Shown here: in pieces, positions 1 through 14,589 of the stretch
How positions within the stretch are numbered: the first letter of the stretch is position 1
Layout: the number at the start of each line of letters is the position of its first letter
NCBI GenBank assembly: GCA_013365325.1
Contig: JABVXV010000032.1
Span: forward strand, 248,001 to 312,000
Direction of reading: 5' to 3'
Length of the DNA stretch: 64,000 nucleotides
From: Dipetalonema caudispina
Lineage: Eukaryota; Nematoda; Chromadorea; Rhabditida; Onchocercidae
Translations under genes and position numbers: made by a program
The notes under the pieces: model-generated
The model's database searches: none
Told to the model about the DNA's origin: nothing
Seen by the model: the letters and a program-made list of their open reading frames with translations, nothing else

Positions 1-3000
1 TTCATTATCTTCCAGTTCTGTCCATTTTGTTCCTTTTCGAATTTCGCCTTTACAAAATTCAAAATTTTGTACCTGAAAATCTTATTCAATAAAATGGTTT
101 AGTTTCCAACGAAACAGCATGATAGATCAGACATTAACGTTTTATGATGTATTACATGCGATGTCACTGTAAATCAGTCATAAATAAAAATTCACTGTCA
201 TATTTATAATCAGTAGTCATCATGAATGTTTCATTTTCATTTTTTTTCTGATAAAAAACTAAATACCCTGTTGTTTTTGAAATACCATCGAATGAGACGA
301 TTGCTACATTTTTTTTCCCAACAGCTTTCAAAAAGCGGTTTCACGGGGAAAATCTGCAGAAATTTGTTGTTGTGCTTCGAAAGATACGAACATTCATCCA
401 TTGTATTAATTAACTGAGCCCCGGGGAAAGTTGACAGCATTCGATGGCGAAAACTGACAATAGCCTAAATACAAGTAATTTATCAATGCAAAAGTTCCTA
501 AGCAATTCGAGATATCTAATAAACCGAAAACTAGATTACTCAAAAAAGCAACTGGAAATTGACTTCGCATTCATTTCCACGGTAGATGAATTGGCGATTG
601 TTTAAATAGCTGGGAAAACAGAGGCCATAAAATCCAACGAAGAAATATGTGCATGCAACTCGTCCTTGTGTACTCACTTTGTGATATAGTTCAGCAAGAC
701 GTTGCTAAAAAAATTAGCTTTGAATAATTTTCAACTTCATAAAATATGAAATTCAAAAAAGAAGGTACAAAGTAAAGTCGGAGAGAATTTAATTAACTTT
801 GAAATATTGAAGTTATTGGCTGAAGATACTGTTACAAAAAAAGACTTACAAGAAGACTTGGTAATTTCTCATACTCATAATTCTTTTCATATTGAAATGT
901 CAGTTCTTTCAAAATAGCAATAGATTCTTCCCATAATTCTTTTTCATCGAAAAGATTAGCCGCTTCATTATAGAGCGCTTCTTTAAGCTGACGCTGCGTA
1001 CCACACTGCCGATTTAAATGTGCATCCAAAACAGCAGTCGGTAATTCACACTCTGCCCACTAAATTTGGAGTTTATTAGAAACAAAAGAAATCAAATGTA
1101 GCAACCCTACTTTACATCTTAATTCGATTGCACTTTTATTCAAATCTGAGAAGTACCGCTATACTAACGTCCAGTAAGTTATTGTAAACAAATGAACACA
1201 GTTTAATCAGTCTACTAAACCATTACTAAATATGAAAATTTACACGCTATTTTCAGAGTCTCCCCCGACATAAGTATGTCCTTCTTAATATAAAATGAAA
1301 GCGATGGAATTTTCGAAAAACTTACTGACAATGTTTCAGCATGCTTCAGGAGTGTGAAAGCTGCCTCAATTTTATTATTGCTGAGCATGTGAAGATCATA
1401 GAGCTTATAAACGTAGTTAATATAAAGATCATCTTGACCAATAAGTTTATAAAATTTCTGAAATTAAAAAAAAACAGCATAGTAAAGAGACAAGTTTTTT
1501 GACTTATTTGTAACGTGATAGAATTTTTAAATTATAAAGACGTTGTATAAAAACTTTCTCTAAAAAAAAAAAAAAAAAAAACCGACTAACCAACAATTCA
1601 ACGGTTCGATCCATTCCGTTTTCTATACAGTAACCATTTGTTCGCACTTCACGATATTCAAAAAGATGTTGTAGAAGGGTATCGACTAATGTCACAAATT
1701 TGCAACCTTCTACAACAAGATCCGTATCTGAACGGCTCCTGAAAACTTTGAGATTATTTCAATATCTTCATTGCTTTCTATAAAGCTTTTCTCTGAAATT
1801 AGAAAATGATACTTACATATCCATCATGATATTATGTAACTGCTTCTTGAATTTTCCTCCACCACAGTCCTCGTCAACCAGACAGTCCAGTTGCATTATA
1901 GTCTCGTTTGCAAACTTCAATGAGATACTTCAGTTGAACAATAAACAGTGAAAAGAAAAGGTAAAAATGACAAATGTGTAGAAGCTATATCAACCAGGAA
2001 GAAAATCAGAAACGCTTTACTTTGGAGAAATTGCGCAATGGTGATAAATGGAATTCACATTGAAGCATATCGAAAAATATAGGTATAACAGTTTCACGCA
2101 CAACATCGTCATCAACCAGAGCCACTCGAAGATAAGAACCAATCATTGATGGTACAAATAGGATCTTTTGGGCCACTGTAAAGGTGCAAAAAAGTATTCT
2201 CCATTTAAAAATGGATATAAATAGTTATCCATGTATGGAAATGTTTAGATCGATAAGCCTAACTCGACAGTCGGAACCACATAGAACGCAAATCTGCAAC
2301 TGCTATCCTTCTCAGATCCGGTTGACATGATAGAAGTCGTGACCGCCTTTCACTAATTGTTGATGAACCCAGCTGAAGAGCTTTTTGTGTGCAAAGGGCG
2401 ACCATCGTCAGCATGTACTCTCGCCAAAGCTAAATAGTAGTAAACATTAAGAGTTTAACAAGTGTAGAGAATCAAACACGAAGGAAATCAAACAATAATG
2501 AAAAGTTGAACAAACTTCAGCATTGAATTGATCGTCATGAAAATGTTCAACGATTGTCGACATGATAAATTTCATCGTTTTCAAAATCATTCTGCGAATA
2601 AATAATAAATAAAGTGGAGAAATCCACAACAGTATTCAAAAAGCATGAGGAAGATCCCCTCAAAAAAGTAGCAAAATTTGCTGCCTTATACCAATTCAAC
2701 CCATTTTTTGGCAGCTCCTTATGGTAAGTGCCCTGCCCGTTGCAGAAGCAATACTTTTCGAAAGTCAAAACATGTTAAAAATCTTGAAATGCGACAAGAC
2801 ATTGTATCAAAGTTTATCACTTTTTATCAAATGAGTGAAACTTCGTACCCTAAAACCTTCTAAACAAACAGAAACCATACCTATCCTGCAACAGTATCAT
2901 TTGGAACCAAGAACATGGGAATGGTGACTTGTTGATGAGGTCACGAAACAAATGAACAAGTTCCATCAATAAATCATGTTTATCAATACGGGTAGCATGA

Positions 3001-6000
3001 CTTTCTAAATATATTTTATACATTTGTGCTGATAGTTTGCTGAGAATTGCAATCGTAAGCGCGCAGAACACAGACTGAAAAATGTAACTCTTTGGAGCAA
3101 GTATGAAAAAAATATAAAAACTCGTTAGGAATCTCTCAATTCTTGAAATTTTGATTGAACTTTTAAAATAAAATAAAGTTGGAAAAAAAAATTATTTCAG
3201 CAAACATACAGCAGAATATTTTGCATTTATCAAAATAATCGTCGTTTGAACTATTGTACGAAATGATTTCCATACAATGAGATAAAGTTCTTCCTCGCTT
3301 CCTTGCTCATGAACAGGATCCTGAAACAGTATACGTGGTAGTCCGCAATCAACAAAATTTCTTACCCTTCTGCAAAAAAAGCATGCATTAAATATAACTC
3401 TCAATTTCAAATGAATTTAATGAACCGTGGAGCAAAAGAGGCGCTCAATGATATAAAACATGATATCGGCGCTTGCCGAAATGCATTCTTCCATCTTGGA
3501 CTGATCACACACAATATCTTGCAAATGGATGAAGTCAGAAGTCTCAAGTTCTTCCACAACTTTTTCAATGATCTGGAAAGTCAAAATAATGTCGTGGTAA
3601 ATTAATAAAAAATTGTACTTATAAGATAATGTGCTTTATGTGTATGTTTTATTTAGGAACAATCTTGAATTATGGTTTTATGATGAGAAAAATCACTCAA
3701 CGGAGAAGAGCAGTTCAAGGAATAAAATTAATGGTAATCAAAATATAGTGTTATATAATATAGCGTCACGGCTATACGATCACGGGTCATAATCAGCAGG
3801 TAAAATTGTTTCTATTTTGATTAATGTATCCAACAAATATTAATAAAGGAACTTATAGATTAAATGCAATCAGAAGTCGAAATTAAATTCATTACTGTTC
3901 AGCTCAACGTTGAAATACTGTTAACAGTAAGCTAAGTATCTTTTGTATATTTTGAAAGAGGTTACACTTTCTTTAGCCAGTCAAGGATGTCAAATTAAGA
4001 AAATGTAGAACAGAAAAACTATGATATTAAAAAGAATTGATTATAACCTTCGGCAACAGCTTCTTTCGGTTTTCCTCCTGGATGAAATGCTCCGTTTGCA
4101 CTATATCTTTAAGGAAATTCAAACGGCACCTTGAACTTATATTTTCACCAAGATGATCCATTAATCGTGCCAAGAAATTTCTTAAATTAACAACATTGTA
4201 TTCATGAAATGTCCACGTGCAATGAATCTTCTCTTCAGAGAACCAATTTAAGAACAACAGGTCCACTCAAACTATTCATCTGAGGCAATAAAATGACTGA
4301 CATCATTCATAAGGTAATAATGACGAAGATTTAATGGAAAAATTTTTCTGTAATACATCCATTCATTATCAATTCAATGCCTACGTGAGATCATCGCTGT
4401 TATAAACATCGTAGTAGGTAAGATGTGGAATGATTGCTGGTATATGTTTCAATGCCATATTTTGACAAGTCATACGTACTCGCTTATTTTGCATAAATAC
4501 AACAAATGCTTCTAGTAGCTCATTGATCAAAAGTTGGAAATTATTTGATGCCATACCAAGCCTGCAAATTTGAACTTGCTGAAATCTTCAAGAAGAAGCC
4601 TGAAATCTGAAACTGCTACTTGAAATGTCTAAATTTTCCATGTTTTCTTCGAATATATTCATTTTTATAAAACTGAGAAGTTACCTGTCACTGCATAATT
4701 TTGACCTAACAATCAATTTAATAAGGGTGCCAAGACTTTTCATCGTGTTTAATGATCTTTCGTGCGTATCCTCTGCATTTTCAATCCTTTCACGAAGAAC
4801 TGGTAACAGTTTCCTAAACAAAAAATTCTTATCATATTTAATTTTACCTTAAATATTCTAATTTGTTCTCAAAACATTTTATCGAAAAATACTGGCTACT
4901 ACTAAGCTCCCAAAACTGTCCCTACAAAAACATACAATAATGTTTGGTGAAACAGCCTATGCTTCGCCGTTTACCTATAACATATGTAACAAATATTTCA
5001 TATTTTCTTTTAAATTTTTTTTTGATAATTTAAGACATACAAAAATGCTACAGTGGAATGAAAATTCTCCACATATTTATCAAGTACTGGTCGAAAATTC
5101 TTGTAGCGCTCCTCATTTACCATTTGTACTAAAGTGACCTAGAAAAGAGATATGCATTGACTGATAAAACTTTGAAAAGTATTCAAGTGTTTGATGAAAA
5201 ATACTAAAAATGAAAAAATACAGTAATACACGAAATAAAGTTCGTAAGACGGTACAAAAACCTATCATCAAACACTTAGGATTCGATTTCCTAGTTCATC
5301 AGGGGTTAAAATAGAAAACAAGAAAAGAACTTACCAAATCATCAAAAACCAAGCTGTCGTAGTCTGGATAATGATCTAAAATTTCGAAAAGAGCATCGCA
5401 AAAGTTTGGAATGAATTTCACCAATTCTTCACCAACTGCCAGAAATTTTGGCCTTGAAATTTCTTCCAGCCTTTCTTTTAAGTTGCTTCTGGAAAAGAAA
5501 ACTGTAACAAGTATTTGATATATGTTAATGTTAGAAATATTCTCACTTCAAAATTCGAGATTTAATGCTATAAAAATATTTGAGCAAAGGACCTAAAAAA
5601 CCAAAAAATCGCTTTTTTAACCCATAAAAAACCGCACACACCTATTTTGCTTCCATCTCAATATATCCAACAGACTCTTGTTATGAGTTAGCGTTGTCGA
5701 GCAAGTTACTGTTTCAATAGTTAAAAAATTTTTCTCGCCATAAACAAAAGTTGTTGTTTGAGGCCTTAACTGAGACTGAGAAGCTTTGAGCTCTCCTCGT
5801 GTGGCGGGCAATCGAGTGTAGCTAGTATCACTATCGTCAAAACGTCCCGTTTCAATCTAAATTTTTCAAAAAATGAAGTCGAAATAAATTTCAATAGAAA
5901 ATAAATTGTGGGAAATATTGATAAAACTTTTATTCGCAAAACGATACAAGCTGTAATTCATATTAATATAGGTTGCAAAATAACCTTGTAAACTAGTAAT

Positions 6001-9000
6001 TCATGCAAACCATCCCTGATCAATGTTGCACCTTCCATAATGCGCGCAAATGCTAACGCAAAAGGTCCTTTCTCTTGTTTTGCTTTATCAAAAGTCTTTT
6101 TGTGATGAAAAGTTATTCGAAGATGAATATTCTGATCGATGTTCTCCGGTATCTGTACCTGCAATAAACAGGAATGACAAATATGAGGGAGTACCATATT
6201 TATAGAACGTCAAAATTGTTTTTTATAATCCAGTATTCGAGTTAGAATCTAGTAAATATTCATAAAATTGTAGCGTCAACATACTTTGATAGCTTCGTTC
6301 CACTTCGGTTTATCATCGTGATAAAAAACCAGACTTTGGTATGTTGTACTCCAACGTATTCCGTCTGCAGTGATCGCAACGATACTCTAAATAACAATGA
6401 ATTTTTGACAGTAGGTATAACCATGCAAATTACATATTATGATAAAAAAACTTCAAAAAAGTTTTTTCATTTATTACAGGTTTCGAGCAAGTGTAAATCA
6501 GTCATGAATGTTTGAAAATTACATTTTCAACTATTCCATTTGTATCAACGACTGTTATTCGTACTTCGATATTTTTGTCCGATCCTTTACCACCATGTAA
6601 ATCACCTTGTAGTAATGTAACATACAAATCATTTCGAATGTCATCTGTAATCCATTCAGTTTTTCGATATTTAATTCTTCAAAACTAAGTTCAGTACATA
6701 GTGAAGCGAAGTATTTAAATTTAGATTGCCGAAAACTGAAAAATGTTAGGAATTTTCCTAGCCTTACAATATTAATTCGAGAAATGCATGTGACAAAACT
6801 GTACACCTGCCGAAATAACATCTGCAAACGACATTCTTCTCAACTCGAACGGTGGATTACTTGAAAAAATCTGAGGATGCATCTTTTTTATTTGAGTCAA
6901 TGAACCAAGAAGGACTTCCGTTGAGATCATTAGCTGCGCTCGTCCAAACGCTGAAATTCTATGAAATAATTGGAATACAATTGATGTTATGCAAGTAAAT
7001 TGATGAAATCTAAATAGTCCTTGATTTAAATTGAAAAAGTGTTGCTTACCAGATAGTTCTCCGTTCACTGCTTTTAAGGAATTACTTGTCCTTGCGGTGC
7101 TTGCTCGGGCTATCAGTTGTTCCAAGCTATCATCACTGTAAATATTTCAAAATTTCATAAATATCAAACAGATCTAATGCACCGTAAAAAGACGGGGATA
7201 TCTCAGTTTCAATATCATGTCAGACGTATTACCATAGTAGCAGCATGAAATTTTGCTTAGCGAGAAATATTACCGATTTAAGGAAATGATATGTTCAGTA
7301 GCACCATGTGAGTCCCCTATAACGTTTGACAAATCCAGTACTGCAGCAGCATATGGCTGTCGTGGCCAAAGCTGAGGTGGACCGGGGTCAACATGTTTCT
7401 TCAAAGTTGAGGAAGTCTGTTCAATTGGAGCAATTCGTGCAACCCTAATACATAGTAGGAGGCGATGGGCTTCCACCGCCGACGAGGAAGAAGGATATTC
7501 TTTTGAGCCGAGATCCTGTAATAAAAAATTCAAAACATAATCTGCATATAAGAGGCCATTAAAACCAACCTAGCATAAACTTTTCGCCCCATCCTAATCA
7601 GACATGATATTTTAGAACTATGTCTGAAATCTAACACCGAAATTATACTTGAATTTCATATGATCTCTTTGCTGGACAACGCAAACATTAACAAAGAAAT
7701 TAAAATCAACGAGTATGAAACTTACATTGAACAGGACTTTACTATTGCGATTCGTCAAATTACCCGTGGAGAAACTCCAGTAAAACACAAAGTTTTCGCT
7801 GCAATCATTGAATGGATTGATAGAAGCACAATAAATCTTTTCATATGCCTTTTTTTCAGAAACTGAATGGGAAATGAAATTTTACGGTAACATACGATAT
7901 AAACTTCTTTTCGGAGGTATCGTATAAGGATAATGTGAATTCGCACTCCGCTTTCGAATCAACTGTTGCGGAAAGAGCATGAACCAGCAGAGAAAAAGCA
8001 GTTACTCCAGGTGTATCATTAGGTTTCTAAACAACAAAAATAGAAGCAACGATTCATTTGCTTCCATCAAATAAGAACTGGAACTTTAAGAAGTATTTCC
8101 AATATTAAATCTGAAAAAAGAATCATATCGCATCGCATAAAATTCAAAACGTACAGAATCGTTCAGAATCCTACTAGCAGCATCTACATGAGCACGATAT
8201 ACTTGCACCACTGATGTCGTATCGCTATCCATTTTTCTGCCCATATCATCTCTGATAAGCATATCGAGACCTAACCACCTGCAATCACAAAAGCATGTTG
8301 CCAACAATTAAAAAAGGTTCAATAACCATTCGGATGTATATCACATTGAAAGGAACGGTGAAAAGTAAAAAAAGGTCGAGAAAAAGTGTGGTCATCAACC
8401 ACCAAATTGAAAAGTATCCTCGAAAACGAGCATTATAAAAAATAACTTACTGATTGCCTAAATCGATTTTCCTAGCTAATTCTGATCTCATTTCCCGCAG
8501 TTCTTCAATGGGAACATTACCCGAAAGTATTTTTTTACGCATTACCATTAGATCTTCCATGTACACTAGCACCTCATCCTGACATTCCATCCTTGCCTGA
8601 TGGTAGTAAGTATTCTGAAATTTACGAACATTTCATAAGTCTCAAACATGCAACATAAATTCCGAAAGATTTGAAACAGTCGTACGAATTTGAAATAAAA
8701 TGAATTAGGTTTTTAGAACTTGGACGGTTCCGCTGTTAAATTGCTCCTTCTTTTAAGTGCTCTATCAGCACTAAAATTGCATAGTATTCAACAATACAAC
8801 ATCATAAAACTACAAAAATGGATTACACCTTAACTGTATGCCACCATTCCTTAAGAATATCTGTGAGCTCTTCAACGATCTCAATTGCTTCATTCGATAT
8901 GGACGGTACCAATTCATTAAATGATATTACTGCATTATTCGGAAATATTCCAAATCTGCTCCCGTTGTCCAGACTGCTACCATATGACCAGTCTACAACT

Positions 9001-9644
9001 TGATTACATAATTTACACAGCAGAGAATATACTGAAACAGAAAAAATTTCATTCCTTTATCTAAACAACAGTCTTAAGAGTAGGAATATTTACTACATAA
9101 ACAATCCCAAACAATTATAAATTTGGCTATTTGAATTTTTAAATCAAAACACATCAATGGGAAAATGATCACTACATGAATTTTGCATAAGCTACTTATC
9201 ACCACTATAAGTACGTTTATTATGATATTACTCCCGCTGCTCCATTCGAATGACAGATAAACTGGAACGAGTCTTAGGTGTTCAGAGAGAAATGTCAGTA
9301 ACGGAAAAAATGAGATCAATACTACTGGGCAACAATTCAAACCGTATATCCTTATTCATTCCATTTAATGCTGCAGTTATTTAAACAAACTTAAAATTAA
9401 AGAAATGCTAACCATCACAACTGCAAGCAACAGTTACTTTTTCACCAATGTGTAAAGGAAGAAAAGGATAAGCTAGAGAGGAAGGACCATTCCATGAAAA
9501 ATTACATCGCGCTGAAACTGAACCAGTAAAAGGAAAAATTTTAAATGCAAAATACACAGGAAAAAAAAAACGATTATTTTCTTGTTAGTGTTTATACCTG
9601 CCCCACTCCACACATACCTTCCAATATAGATTATCCCGATACAT
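1..9644 (-). CDS. ced-5: CED-5/DOCK1-type Rac guanine nucleotide exchange factor (3' end missing)
   Basis: This is a multi-exon minus-strand gene of the DOCK-A family. DOCK180/CED-5 works with ELMO/CED-12 to activate Rac in engulfment of dying cells and in cell migration. The start is ATG at 9644 (MYRDNLYWK). The N-terminal SH3 domain is split over exons near 9423-9511 and 8830-9034; LHIGEKVTV and FGIFPNN are recognisable SH3 pieces. The DHR-1 (C2-like, phosphoinositide-binding) domain lies at about 5970-6740, with NDLYVTLLQGD and PFALAFARIMEGATLIRDG. An exon near 5620-5810 carries CSTTLTHNKSLLDILRWK. The catalytic DHR-2 domain begins near 1700 and is seen as YNEAANLFDEKELWEESI (about 855-1005), FFVGFYGLCFPSYL (about 600-650), FIYRGNE, RMLSTFPGAQ (about 410-450) and VQNFEFCKGEIRKGT (exon ending at 72). 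The rest of DHR-2 and the proline-rich tail lie left of base 1. Family assignment is secure; individual exon ends are hand-read. Confidence 0.93.
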
Positions 9645-11690
9645 TTTACCTCCAAAAATAAAAATTTCTAAACTTTAAATAGAACATTCATAATCTCACA
9701 ACTAACCAATTTTCTTTTCCAGCATAGTAATCTTTGGGCACTCTGAATCATTCAGTCATAATGCAATCAACAATCTTTTCTGTAGACATTTTACTGCCGG
9801 GAAAAACAAGTTGATTAGCGATAGTTGATATCACGATGCATTGAAATATCGATTCACATTCATTAGAAGTTTTATACTTCAGCTTTCAAGATTTGATTGT
9901 ATAAGTCTTTGGGGTTGATTATCTGAGTTTTCAACTCCTTGGATTTTACTGCTCCAACTTTTTTTGAAATTTGCATAATACTCTAATGTCGTGTTCCCGA
10001 TGCATCATTTCACCAAATTTAATTTAACACTATTTTAATATACATTTGTAAACTGCCCTTTTTTCCAATCAGGAAATAATGAGAAGATGACAGTATACAG
10101 TGGAGAAAGAAAGTCCGCAAACAAGAGTTATCTTGCAATGCGCTTTATATGAAACCCTAAGAAATGGTAAAAAGCATATATTGATCCATAAATTTCATCC
10201 TTAGAAAATGTTTAATGGAATGATAGGAAAACTGGCGCCTTTGTCCTACAATTAGGAATCATAGAACCACAATTATAAAAGAAAAATTTCCCAGAAACTT
10301 GCAGATAATACATGGAAGTGTGCAAGAACTGCTACCACATGGCAAAGGATCCCTCTAGGTCTCTTCGTTCTCTGTTGCAGCTGTTGGTCAGTGGTTGAAG
10401 TGTTTCAACTTCTGGTCACTTAACAATAAAGCATTCAGAAGTTGTAGAAATGGTTAAGAAGAGAATTGTACAACAAGTTCTTTCTCGAAACTTGTTGATA
10501 GCCATAGCAAAAAATCTTACGAGGTTGCAATGATAGATCGTTTCGGAAAAAGTTAATTAAAATTACGTTGTAAATGTCAGTACAATCGAGAAGAACCTAT
10601 TATGATAATTTATCGAGATCAAAAGGATGGATAAGAATAACTAACATACCTATTCGGTATTAGTGCTCACTTTTTAGTATCGATAGGAATGTCAAGCGTT
10701 TCGTTATAGAACGATAATTGCCCGAATTCGAACTACAACTAAATTGTGTAGAAGCATATCGTTGAATCCATCCATCACTTAGATTTTCGATGATTCTTTC
10801 AGAAGAACTATATGACTCATAATTATCAAGAGATACTTGCAAACATCAAGAATGAATGATGGAAGGAGAAAACTGAAGTGGTAATATCGGGGAACAGAAG
10901 TCCATATTGACGAACAACCGTGTTGTGGTACTAATGTACTGTTGTGAATGATATTAGATTGACATTTGGCGAAAAAAGGGATCAGAAGTTCAATTCTCGA
11001 AGTAATAACCACCAAGGAATTTCGGATACGACAAGCAAAATTGAAGAATTTTCAGATAAAATGAAGATCCTTCAATTTTGCCACTACAAACAAAAAGCCC
11101 ATAAATGTGTAAGGGAACGTAACTAATCGCTTCGGTTATGAAATGAAATCTAATTCATCACAGTTATTTACTTTAAATTACACTGCATGAAGTCAGTTAG
11201 CTTAATCCGCATGACTTATCATCATTTGATGCTTTATCTAATGTTACTATTATGAGGAACTGTTTCATTTTGTTTGCTTTTTTCTTTGAATGAATTTGGG
11301 ACTGGTCACAAAAAGACCATTTGAGACTGGTCACAAAAAGAAGATTTCCATATTCACCTTTCCCAACCTATCATGTCAACTATCTTCGATTTTTTGACAA
11401 CGCTGCGATGACTTGCAAACATAGAGGTGAGCAGATTTTATCTTCGATCTTAACTGTTATTTTCAGGTCAAGAAAAAGCTTATAACTAGTCTTCCGGAAA
11501 TGAAGACTTCAACTGTTCTGCAGTTCTGTTTATCCTCTTTCTTTTTTCTCAGTCGGGAACAGAAATCATGCAATATAAGAATCACGACAGAAATTATAAT
11601 TTTAATTGAAAGATATGTAAAAGCTGAGAAGAAGGAATGCTAAATGGAACCAACTTTTATCCTCACATAACACAGAAGATAAAATACATA
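9645..11690. other. Intergenic, no gene recognised
   Basis: This is 2 kb between the ced-5 start and the 3' end of the clarin-like gene, both on the minus strand, so it should hold the ced-5 promoter. Only short open frames occur and none has recognisable protein sequence. It holds a 17-base direct repeat (see 11300-11341). Confidence 0.5.
11300..11341. repeat. Short direct repeat, 17 bases twice
   Basis: GACTGGTCACAAAAAGA occurs at 11300-11316 and again at 11325-11341, giving a 25-base period. It is a local tandem duplication with no sign of a larger element. Confidence 0.8.
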
Positions 11691-13046
11691 TCAGTACATA
11701 AAGACAGTATGATCCACATGTAACTCCTTCTCTCCTTCACTGCTTCGTTTGTTTGATGAAGTTCCGTAAACCAATAAACATGGGATCAGCAAAAGTACCA
11801 ATGCAGTTGTGACAAAGTAGAATGAAAAACTGAGCCTGGAACCAAACTTGTTCGAAATGAACACAACCGATAAATAAAACGTAATATCTGCTAATCTAAA
11901 ACATAGATCAATATCGCATGCTATTTGGAAAAACAAAGATGAAGCTACATATGTGAGGAAAGTGGCAGTAAAGGAAGGGAAGGATGAATAGATGGGATTT
12001 CTAGAATTCAAGTAAACAATGACCTTGTACGGTTCTCCGTTGAAAATCCACTACTAATTTGTTCACTCAGTAAAACATTGTTTCGAATCGTTGTCACATA
12101 TTGCACCAGGAAAGTTATCAACGCTGATGCATATGATACCGCTGTAAAAGGCGAAAAAGAGGATTTACTGGGATGGACTGAGGCACAGGAGATTGGTTAA
12201 TTGGAATGGGAGTTATCGGGGGAGAGAGCAATCAGGTTCTTCTCGTATCGAAGGGGGAGGAAATTCTACATCTGTTCAAATGGAAGACAAAAAATTTGAA
12301 AGAGAAAACTGTTGGTCTTTCCAGTTAGCGGAAGAAATGAGCCGAGGCTATGCAGTCTGAATTAAACAAAATTTGCCACTATGCTTGCCTTATGTTCAGC
12401 GGAAACATCTCACTGAAAACTCAATGATCTCACTATAGAAATATTTATGAAAGTGAATTGAAATTCGAAAGAGCTTCGGTAGCAGTTGGATGTAACAAAC
12501 CAAAAACAAATTTATTGTTAGAAATTTTTGATGCACCAGCAAGAATGCTCCATAGATAAATTCCTTTCGGTCCAGCAACAGTATTGGTTTCTCTAGCGAC
12601 GGTATTCATAAGTGCGACAATTGCACCCACTGCATTCCATAAAATACCAATTGCCAAGAAAAAAAGAATAAATACCCATGGGACTTTAGTGACGAAACCT
12701 ACGCGATCGTGTAATTCCTCGTATACTGAAGAGAAAATGTGATTAAATTTTATCAAGAAAAAAATTCAGAAAAACTTTTACAGCTGTGAATTTCTGCTCT
12801 TTAGAAACTGACTAATATTGTGAAGTTACCTGAAAAAGGTTTATAACGTGGACCAAGTCCCCAATCCAGCTGTCGGCTTCCTTTAAAGAGACCCAAATTC
12901 ACATAATTATTCACAGAATTAAATTTCGTATTGATAGGCCTACTTTCGGACCAGTAATCAGTAAATAACGCTGCAGCAACCAGAGATAAGGCGGCTAAAA
13001 AAATAATCAGGGAAATGAACATTGATAGTCTCCGTCGGCTATTCAT
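11691..13046 (-). CDS. Clarin-like four-pass membrane protein
   Basis: Four phase-consistent exons (12830-13046, 12537-12725, 12024-12141, 11691-11835) give 222 aa; human clarin-1 is 232 aa. The order of hydrophobic segments fits four membrane passes: TM1 near residues 8-27 (MFISLIIFLAALSLVAAAL), TM2 in exon 2 (WVFILFFLAIGILWNAV), TM3 across the exon 2/3 junction and TM4 in the last exon (FVTTALVLLLIPCLLVYG). Two clarin landmarks are visible: GLFKGSRQLDWGLGPRYKPF in the first extracellular loop, and GPKGIYLWS just before TM3, matching the GPLGLYLLS element of vertebrate clarins. Clarins are tetraspan-like proteins of hair-cell and photoreceptor membranes (CLRN1 is an Usher syndrome gene). The exon 2 donor at 12536 was chosen because it joins in phase and gives a TM3 of proper length; a later donor would add about a dozen residues. 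Confidence 0.82.
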
Positions 13047-14589
13047 TCTTCTTCAGAAGTATTAGCTACTTTGACGGTTTACTGAAACTACAGAAACGAC
13101 TTTTATCATAAATGACTTTTCCGCCACAAATGCATTTGCATAATATCACGGAGCAGAACTGAAAGAACTGCAGTCTTCTAAGTAGAAACTGAAAGTTCAG
13201 TTATTCAGGTCTTTTTTTCTCTAATTCGAAATATTCACATGGCCTTTCAGTTTTAATTTGAAGTTGAAATTTTATTTGTCGAATTCAACAAACTACTTAG
13301 GTGGGTTAAACTTTTTTACCAAACCAATTTTTTTCTCTCTCCTAATGAACAACCATAATGCCTGGTCTTCGACTCCTGATCTTCAATTTAGTTTTAAAAA
13401 TTTGCGAAAATAAGCAAAAGTAGTCAATGGGAACGATTATAATGAAAAGATAAAGGTCATCGTAAATTAGAGCATTAACACGAATCCTTTGCTATCAATG
13501 AGTAACGACTGTTTATCAATGAAATTTTAACAAACCACTCAGCAGAACTGACATTGTGATGAGGTGAACGAGAAAGGCAGGCGAGGACAAGGGTTATTGC
13601 CCTTTTTCGAGCTTCTCTAATCATTAATTACAACATGCATCAATCGCCATCATTATTTTCCCATTATACTTTTGTGTATTAACTAGTTATCGTTGACTCA
13701 AATGAACCATTTTTATTTTAATTCTGATTTCAAAAATTTTTAATTTTATTTTTGCTTCTCAATTTTCAATTGGTACCTGGAAATTTTCTAAGATTGGAAC
13801 GATTCTGTGCATTCTTAACAAAATTCTGGATCCTGTCGCAACTGAAGGCTCGTTGCATAGGAAATAAGCAGACTAAATTAAAGATATCTCAAATTAAGCA
13901 TGCCAGAAAAGTTAAAGGCCGTCTATGAAAGACAAATAATGAGTAATGCGTCATTTTGAACTAAATGATTCCCAACTTTGAATTTGCTCAGATTAGATTA
14001 AAGTGGTCATACAGAAAACAAGTTAGAAAGTTATTTGAAGAAAAATAAACTCTTATCAGATGAGTCAACAATAATCTAAAAACTTAAGTCAAGATGTTTC
14101 AAAACTGTATTTAAGATCGTCATGTCTATGAGTTACCAAAATACCTTGTTTTAAGGTAAGATGTGAGAAAGGCATTCGTTTGAGGTAATCTTTTTCAGTT
14201 TAATTACATCGCAACATTTAAGAATATTTGAGTGGAAATTAAATATGACAGTGACAAAATTGGCAGTGTTCAGAAGCATAAAAAGAATAAATACTGTTTG
14301 GGAACAATGAAATGTTATGATTGAACAAATGATCAAGTGATATTCAGCATTTATAGTAACAAGTACTGTTCTGATTCAAAAATTAAATACCATGCATTTC
14401 TGGTAGACAATCAAGTTCTGTTATTTAGTATGCAAAATAATTCGATTACGTCTATTAGTTCAAATATGATTTTATCTACCACTGATATCCTTCAATTTCT
14501 TCCTTCCACAACAAAAAAATTAAGATTTCCCAGATGAATTACTATAAATGCATATAACCAAATTTGTATTATAAATAAAGTTATTGCGG
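13047..14589. other. Intergenic, no gene recognised
   Basis: This is the upstream region of the clarin-like gene and downstream region of the ZP gene. I see only short AT-rich open frames without recognisable content. Confidence 0.5.
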
